Assembly (NCBI GenBank): GCA_905116865.2
Contig: CAJHNH020002518.1
Coordinates: forward strand, 27,501-91,500
Length of the DNA stretch: 64,000 nt
DNA from: Candidula unifasciata
Taxonomy: Eukaryota > Mollusca > Gastropoda > Stylommatophora > Geomitridae
Direction of reading: 5' to 3'
Part shown: positions 59,030 through 64,000 of the stretch, one piece after another
Numbering within the stretch: position 1 is the first letter of the stretch
Layout: each line of letters opens with the position of its first letter
Translations under genes and position numbers: made by a program
Notes under the pieces: generated by a model
Database searches by the model: none
Seen by the model: only the letters and a program-made list of their open reading frames with translations
Told to the model about the DNA's origin: nothing

Positions 59030-59640
59030 TTGTCGTGTCTGGTTGCAGCGGTCTTCATCTTTGTCATGTCTGGTTGCAGCGATCTTCATCTTTGTCATGT
59101 CTGGTTGCAGCAGTCTTCATCTTTATCGTGTCTGTTTGCAGCAGTCTCCATCTTTGTCGTGTCTGGTTGCAGCAGTCTTCATCTTTGTGGTGTCTGGTTG
59201 CAGCAGTCTTTATCTTTGCTTCGTCTGGTTGCAGCAGTCTTCATCTTTGTCATGTCTGGTTGCAGCAGTCTTCATCTTTATCGTGTCTGTTTGCAGCAGT
59301 CTCCATCTTTGTCGTGTCTGGTTGCAGCAGTCTTCATCTTTGTCATGTCTGGTTGCAGCAGTCTTTATCTTTGCTGCGTTTGGTTGCAGCAGTCTTCATC
59401 TTTGTCGTGTCTGGTTGCAGCAGCCTTTATCTTTGTCGTGTCTGGTTGCAGCAGCCTTCATCTTTGTCATGTCTGGTTGCAGCGGTCTTCATCTTTGTCG
59501 TGTCTGGTTGCAGCAGTCTTCATCTTTGTCGTGTCTGGTTGCAGCAGTCTTCATCTTTGTCATGTCTGGTTGCAGCAGTCTTCATCTTTGTCATGTCTGG
59601 TTGTAGCAGTCTTCATCTTTGCGGTGTCTTGTTCATTCCA
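59030..59640. repeat. 31-bp minisatellite, about 20 copies
   Basis: The unit contains GTCTTCATCTTTGTCGTGTC and TGGTTGCAGCA. Every unit carries a pyrimidine-rich stretch followed by TTGCAG, an acceptor-like sequence. 31 is not a multiple of three; three plus-strand frames stay open. Confidence 0.96.
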
Positions 59641-59664
59641 GCAGTCGCCATAAATTTTCTACAG

Positions 59665-60335
59665 TTAGCTGCATCTGTACGAGACAAGGAGACCAGTATT
59701 GGCTTCCTACAACAGCATGACATTCTGTACGAGACAAGGAGACCAGTACTCCCTTCCTACAACAGCATGGCATTCTGTACGAGACAAGGAGACCAGTATT
59801 GGCTTCCTACAACAGCATGACATTCTGTACGAGACAAGGAGACCAGTACTCCCTTCCTACAACAGCATGACATTCTGTACGAGTCAAGGAGACCAGTACT
59901 CCCTTCCTACAACAGCATGACATTCTGTACGAGACAAGGAGACCAGCACTCCCTTCCTACAACAGCATGACATTCTGTACGAGACAAGGAGACCAGTATT
60001 GGCTTTCTACAACAGCATGACATTCTGTACGAGACAAGGAGACCAGTACTCCCTTCCTACAACAGCATGACATTCTGTACGAGACAAGGAGACCAGTACT
60101 TCCTTCCTACAACAGCATGACATTCTGTACGAGACAAGGAGACCAGTACTCCCTTCCTACAACAGCATGACATTCTGTACGAGACAAGGAGACCAGTACT
60201 TCCTTCCTACAACAGCATGACATTCTGTACGAGACAAGGAGACCAGTACTCCCTTCCTACAACAGCATGGCATTCTATACGAGACAAGGAGACCAGTACT
60301 CCCTTCCTACAACAGCATGACATCCTGTACACACT
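59665..60335. repeat. 50-bp minisatellite, about 13 copies
   Basis: The unit contains CATGACATTCTGTACGAGAC and CTCCCTTCCTACAACAG. Variants TATTGGC / TACTCCC / TACTTCC. Again each unit ends in a pyrimidine tract plus CAG. Confidence 0.96.
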
Positions 60336-60584
60336 GAGATGTTGCAGAAACAACCATCAGATGCTGCTATCGCTGTCTGGAAGACACGACCGTTGGCGGT
60401 GTCGAAAGTCCACTTGCTGTCTGGACATACCACTACGGCAAGGAACATGGCTGGAAGGGTTGCGGCTCCTGTATAGACAGATCATTCTGTTTATATACTG
60501 CTGGTCTCACGAGATGACAAGCATTCAGTTCTGCCAAGTAGAGCTGAGCATGTTGCCGACTGCGACCGTGGAATGTTAATACAT
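60336..60584. other. intron 11, unassigned
   Basis: Unique sequence; no recognised coding or mobile element. Confidence 0.5.
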
Positions 60585-60832
60585 TGTTACTGAATCCTGC
60601 AGTGATCGGCGAGAGAAAAACACCACTGTTGAAATCAATGAAATTGATAAAAGTCTCTTTGCAAGATGCAAAAATCATGTTGGATCTGTGTTTCCACAAC
60701 AGTGGGTATTTGGCAGTCTGTTTTCTTTTTAATAACTGCATTTCACTATTTTGGCAACAATCGGCGGGCCACTTGCTAGGCCTCGGCGGGCCAGATTTGG
60801 CCCGCTGGCCGGCAGTTGAAAAACCCTGATCT
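60585..60832 (-). mobile_element. possible end of a hAT-type DNA transposon
   Basis: On the minus strand CAGGGTTTTTCAACTGCC followed by GGGCCAAATCTGGCCCGC resembles the terminal inverted repeat and GC-rich subterminal region of hAT elements. No transposase is visible and I could not find the other terminus. Confidence 0.4.
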
Positions 60833-61004
60833 ATATTAACTAACCCTTTTTGCCGTTCCCCCCCCCCCCTTCCTCCCCCACAGTACCCCAATTGGCAATT
60901 CCTGCAATTGCACATATAGTTCACATAGCCAAAGTGTACATTTACTAAACAAAACACACTTTACATTTGAAAAAAAAAAATGGATTTACAAAAAAAAAAC
61001 ATCA

Positions 61005-61080
61005 CATAGGGATTGAACATGGCACCTTTCATTTATAAGGCGGATATGATACCAACTACGCTACATATTCACATGACAAA
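61005..61080 (-). mobile_element. tRNA-like SINE head
   Basis: Minus strand: TAGCGTAGTTGGTATCAT (A box) and CATGTTCAATCCC (B box) about 30 bases apart. The arms do not pair well enough for a functional tRNA, so this is probably a SINE or tRNA pseudogene. Confidence 0.5.
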
Positions 61081-61434
61081 AGGATATGAAACATGACCAG
61101 TATTATACACTGGGAAATTGCGCATCAACGAGCAAATGATTGCGCACCAACAGACAGATACATGCCACATCAAAAAACACGAAGAGAAACAAAAGCACAC
61201 TTGCACCCCTTGAAATATTAGACTGTCCCAGTCAGCTGTAAAATTCTTATTTACTTCCTTTGTTTGGGGTAACTAATAAATAATGCACCCAAAATCAGTT
61301 ATAGGACTACTGAAACACTATCAGTCCCACCAGTGATCAGGTATTTTCCCTGTTTGCCAGACAACAAAAATGTGGCTGCTGTTTAGCCTAATCATGCTGT
61401 AGAAATCTGGCTGGTTATTCTAACACCCAATTAT

Positions 61435-62345
61435 AAGTTGCTCCTTCTCTTCTGTATGGTATATTTATAACTGTATGTTTAGTTTCTCCTCCTCTTCTAT
61501 CCTAGTATATCAATATCTGTATGTATAGTTTCTCCTTATCTTCTTGTATGGTATAATAATAAATGTGTATAGTTTTTCTTCCTTTCTATTTTGGTAAATT
61601 TATATCTGTGTGTATAGTTTCTCCTCCTCTTCTATCCTGGTATAATAATATCTGTGTGTATAGTTTCTCCTCCTCTTCTATCCTGGTATAATAATATCTG
61701 TGTGTATAGTTTCTCCTCCTCTTCTATCCTGGTATATTAACTGTATGTATAGTTTCTCCTCCTCTTCTCTCTGGTATATTAACTATCTGTGTATAGTTTT
61801 TTCTAGTTTGTTCTCCTCTTCTATCCTGGTATATTAATATCTATACAAATAGTTTCTCCTCCTCTTCTGTATGGTATATTAATATCTCTATGTATAATTT
61901 CTCCTCCACTTCTATATGGTATATTTATAACTGTGTGTATAGTTTCTTCCCCACTTCTGTCCTTGTATAATAATGAATATTATGACAACCTACAATATAC
62001 ACATGCCCTCAGATGCATATACATATCTAACATATATTCAGGCAATGAGATACACGTTCAATGGGGTATATGTGCACCTACAGTTTCTCCTCCTCTTCTA
62101 TCCTGGTATAACTGTGTGCAGTTTCTCCTCCTCCTTTTATCCTAATATATTAATAACTCTATGTATAGTTTCTCCTCCTCTTCTTTGGTATATTAATATC
62201 TGTGTATAAGTTTCTTCTAATTTGTTCTCCTTTTCTATCTTCTTATATTAATATCTGTGTGTATAGTTTCTCCTCATCTTCTATCCTGGTACATTAATAT
62301 ATGTATGTATAGATTCTCTTCCTCTTTTGTTTGGTATATTATCTC
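61435..62345. repeat. degenerate ~46-bp array, about 18 copies, interrupted
   Basis: The unit contains TGTATAGTTTCTCCTCCTCT and TCTATCCTGGTATAATAATA. Interrupted at about 61975-62080 by one arm of an inverted repeat. Confidence 0.88.
61983..62080 (+). repeat. inverted repeat, left arm
   Basis: ACAACCTACAATATACACAT ... GGGTATATGTGCAC. The reverse complement lies at about 63666-63763 with few changes. Confidence 0.85.
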
Positions 62346-63096
62346 TGTGTGTATTTATATCTTTTAGAGAATTTGTGTCTGTGTGTATTTATATCTTTTA
62401 GAGCATTTGTGTCTGTGTGTATTTATATGTTTTAGAGCATTTGTGTCTGTGTGTATTTATATGTTTTAGAGCATTTGTGTCTGTGTGTATTTATATGTTT
62501 TAGAGCATTTGTGTCTGTGTGTATTTATATGTTTTAGAGCATTTGTGTCTGTGTGTATTTATATGTTTTAGAGCATTTGTGTCTGTGTGTATTTATATGT
62601 TTTAGAGCATTTGTGTCTGTGTGTATTTATATGTTTTTAGAGCATTTGTGTCTGTGTGTATTTATATGTTTTTAGAGCATTTGTGTCTGTGTGTATTTAT
62701 ATCTTTTAGAGCATTTGTGTCTGTGTGTATTTATATCTTTTAGAGCATTTGTGTCTGTGTGTATTTATATCTTTTAGAGCATTTGTGTCTGTGTGTATTT
62801 ATATGTTTTAGAGCATTTGTGTCTGTGTGTATTTATATGTTTTAGAGCATTTGTGTCTGTGTGTATTTATATGTTTTAGAGCATTTGTGTCTGTGTGTAT
62901 TTATATGTTTTAGAGCATTTGTGTCTGTGTGTATTTATATCTTTTAGAGCATTTGTGTCTGTGTGTATTTATATGTTTTAGAGCATTTGTGTCTGTGTGT
63001 ATTTATATCTTTTAGAGCATTTGTGTCTGTGTGTATTTATGTTTTAAAGCATTTGTGTCTGTGTGTATTTATATGTTTTAAAGCATATGTGTTTGG
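62346..63096. repeat. 34-bp minisatellite, about 22 copies
   Basis: The unit contains GTGTCTGTGTGTATTTATAT and TTTTAGAGCATTT; ATATGTTTTAG and ATATCTTTTAG alternate in blocks. Confidence 0.96.
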
Positions 63097-63342
63097 GTGC
63101 ATTTATATCTTTCAGTGCATATGAGAATGCCTTGTGACACCATACCATACAAAGCATACATGGAAAGAGGAGGACGTAGAGCACGGGGTAGACAAAGAAC
63201 AAGATGGAAGGATAACATCAGAGAAACTCTACAACAGCACGATGTGCCTATGGTCGAGGCAGCCAGAAGAGCTAGAAACAGAACCTTAAATCTCCCTCGA
63301 CACCCACAGCGGTAAAAGAGGAAGTGAAGAAGAAGAAGTGCA
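63097..63342 (+). mobile_element. 3' end of a LINE, RTE-like
   Basis: An open frame ends RARGRQRTRWKDNIRETLQQ, HDVPMVEAARRARNRTLNLP and stops. R-G-R-x-x-x-R-W-x-D-N-I followed by E-A-x-R-x-A-x-x-R is the usual end of RTE-type reverse transcriptase ORFs. The tail is GAAGAAGAAGAAG, the same triplet as the tails of family B. Confidence 0.7.
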
Positions 63343-63409
63343 TATGTCTTACCTTACATATCTGTCTGATTCCACATATTTATATTTGTGCAAGTAAGTA
63401 GGTTGGTCG

Positions 63410-63580
63410 GTAGTTGTACCCCACCAAGACATCACACAAGCGATGGACACCTGGTGACACAAAGTGCCACCATGTGGATGAGGTTCACCTGTGGAGAGGT
63501 CCCAGAAACCCCTAACAACCCCGGTTATATTTAGGGTCCCCAGCAGAAGCCAGAGTCGGGCTTCAAATAACACAAAACTG
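63410..63580 (+). mobile_element. family D element, single copy
   Basis: CCCACCAAGACATCACACAA, CCACCATGTGGATGAGG, GAGAGGTCCCAGAAACCC and GAGTCGGGCTTCAAAT match the arms of the palindrome at 43905-44345. Confidence 0.75.
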
Positions 63581-63665
63581 CATCATGTATGTCTGTCTGT
63601 CAGTGCATATTCTCCTATGTGTACATCTTTTAGTGAGTGTATATCTTACAGTACATGAATTTGAG

Positions 63666-63763
63666 TGCACATATACCTCATTGATTGTGTATCTCATTGC
63701 CTGAATATAAGTTAGATATGTATATGCATCTGAGGGCATGTGTCTATTGTAGGTTGTTTGTGT
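63666..63763 (-). repeat. inverted repeat, right arm
   Basis: Reverse complement of 61983-62080. Ends about 20 bases before the acceptor of exon 12. Confidence 0.85.
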
Positions 63764-63786
63764 ACATGTCTGCTCTCTGTCCCCAG

Positions 63787-63829
63787 TTTCGATGCCTCGC
63801 TGGTGAAATCTGAGATTGGGAACATAGAT
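63787..63829 (+). CDS. LBP/BPI: BPI/LBP-like gene, exon 12 (last one in the window)
   Basis: Completes Ser407, then FDASLVKSEIGNID, which fits the L-K-x-S-x-[VI]-G segment near the C-terminus of the second barrel. 1 + 42 bases, phase 0 end. Acceptor CTCTGTCCCCAG, donor GAT|GTGAGT. The remaining exon(s), about 60 residues, must lie past position 64000. Confidence 0.8.
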
Positions 63830-64000
63830 GTGAGTAGACAGCTTTGCCCAGCTATCATCCATCATCATCATCATCAAGTGGCTTGGCAGCCAGCAAGATC
63901 ACACTTTGTCTCTGCCCTAGTTTTCCAATAGAAGACCTGTTCATCTGTTGATCCCTTATCACTTTTTACATGAACCTTTTCTCTGTGAGAAGCCCCAGAC
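63830..64000. other. start of intron 12
   Basis: Short CAT repeat near 63860; nothing else recognised. Confidence 0.6.

Larger units (their letters stand above)
25666..63829 (+). other. LBP/BPI: BPI/LBP-like gene, 12 exons seen, 3' end beyond the window
   Basis: Secreted lipid-transfer / LPS-binding protein of the BPI/LBP/CETP family, an innate immune factor that in characterised animals binds bacterial lipopolysaccharide. Twelve exons join in one frame to 421 residues. Signal peptide about 1-22, N-terminal barrel about 24-210, linker about 215-245, C-terminal barrel from about 246. Cys156 and Cys195 match the conserved disulfide pair (spacing 39; 40 in human BPI). Sequons N216, N314, N343, N356 suggest glycosylation. 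Extra cysteines at 257, 317 and 321 are not part of the standard pair. The family is usually near 480 residues, so about 60 residues and the stop are missing to the right. All introns are GT..AG and all 11 junction phases agree, which argues against a pseudogene. Introns span about 37 kb, mostly minisatellite. Confidence 0.92.

Noticed and set aside
60217..60579. Open frame of 120 codons after the 50-bp array
   Set aside because: Its first part is array sequence; the rest (RHDRWRCRKSTCCLD and so on) matches no domain I know and has no splice support.

Overview
The window is animal nuclear DNA, most likely from a marine mollusc, probably a gastropod. The signs are one intron-rich gene with GT..AG splice sites, tRNA-derived SINEs, decayed LINEs, and an extreme load of minisatellites. 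My own array boundaries add up to about 33 kb of tandem repeats, roughly half the window. I see no prokaryotic genes, no rRNA and no intact tRNA gene.

Layout. Positions 1-25,600 look intergenic: about 20 arrays (units 11-52 bp), several SINE-like insertions and the 3' end of a LINE at 19 kb. From 25,666 to the right edge runs one plus-strand gene of the BPI/LBP family (bactericidal/permeability-increasing protein and lipopolysaccharide-binding protein). I could assemble 12 consecutive exons whose phases all agree: 25666-25783, 29271-29370, 34532-34666, 35106-35179, 36865-37016, 42935-42998, 45765-45856, 46446-46622, 48419-48490, 57140-57307, 58189-58256 and 63787-63829. They encode 421 residues in one open frame: a signal peptide, the N-terminal lipid-binding barrel with the two conserved disulfide cysteines, the linker, and most of the C-terminal barrel. 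By comparison with the family about 60 C-terminal residues, and the stop codon, lie beyond the right edge.

The introns hold most of the remaining DNA: a 5.4-kb array in intron 5, four arrays totalling about 7.3 kb in intron 9, and five arrays in intron 11. Several of these arrays are built from the gene's own splice junctions. The donor of exon 9 is repeated about 44 times starting exactly at its GT. The last ~14 bases of exon 11 plus its donor are repeated about nine times. The acceptor plus first ~20 bases of exon 7 are repeated about 15 times upstream of the true site. The acceptor of exon 4 is the last member of a 20-bp array. In the exon 9 array every unit carries AG|GTCAGT, an acceptor fused to a donor, which is the form of a recursive-splicing ratchet point. 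This is the most unusual structure I found.

Two stretches (about 19.6-20.9 kb and 30.5-34.0 kb) are mosaics in which short pieces of one array appear inside a neighbouring array. Each sits beside a clean copy of the same sequence, so consensus error in the assembly is a serious alternative to real recombination. A segmental duplication at 32.6-33.5 / 34.0-34.95 kb also carries a second, frame-shifted copy of exon 3.
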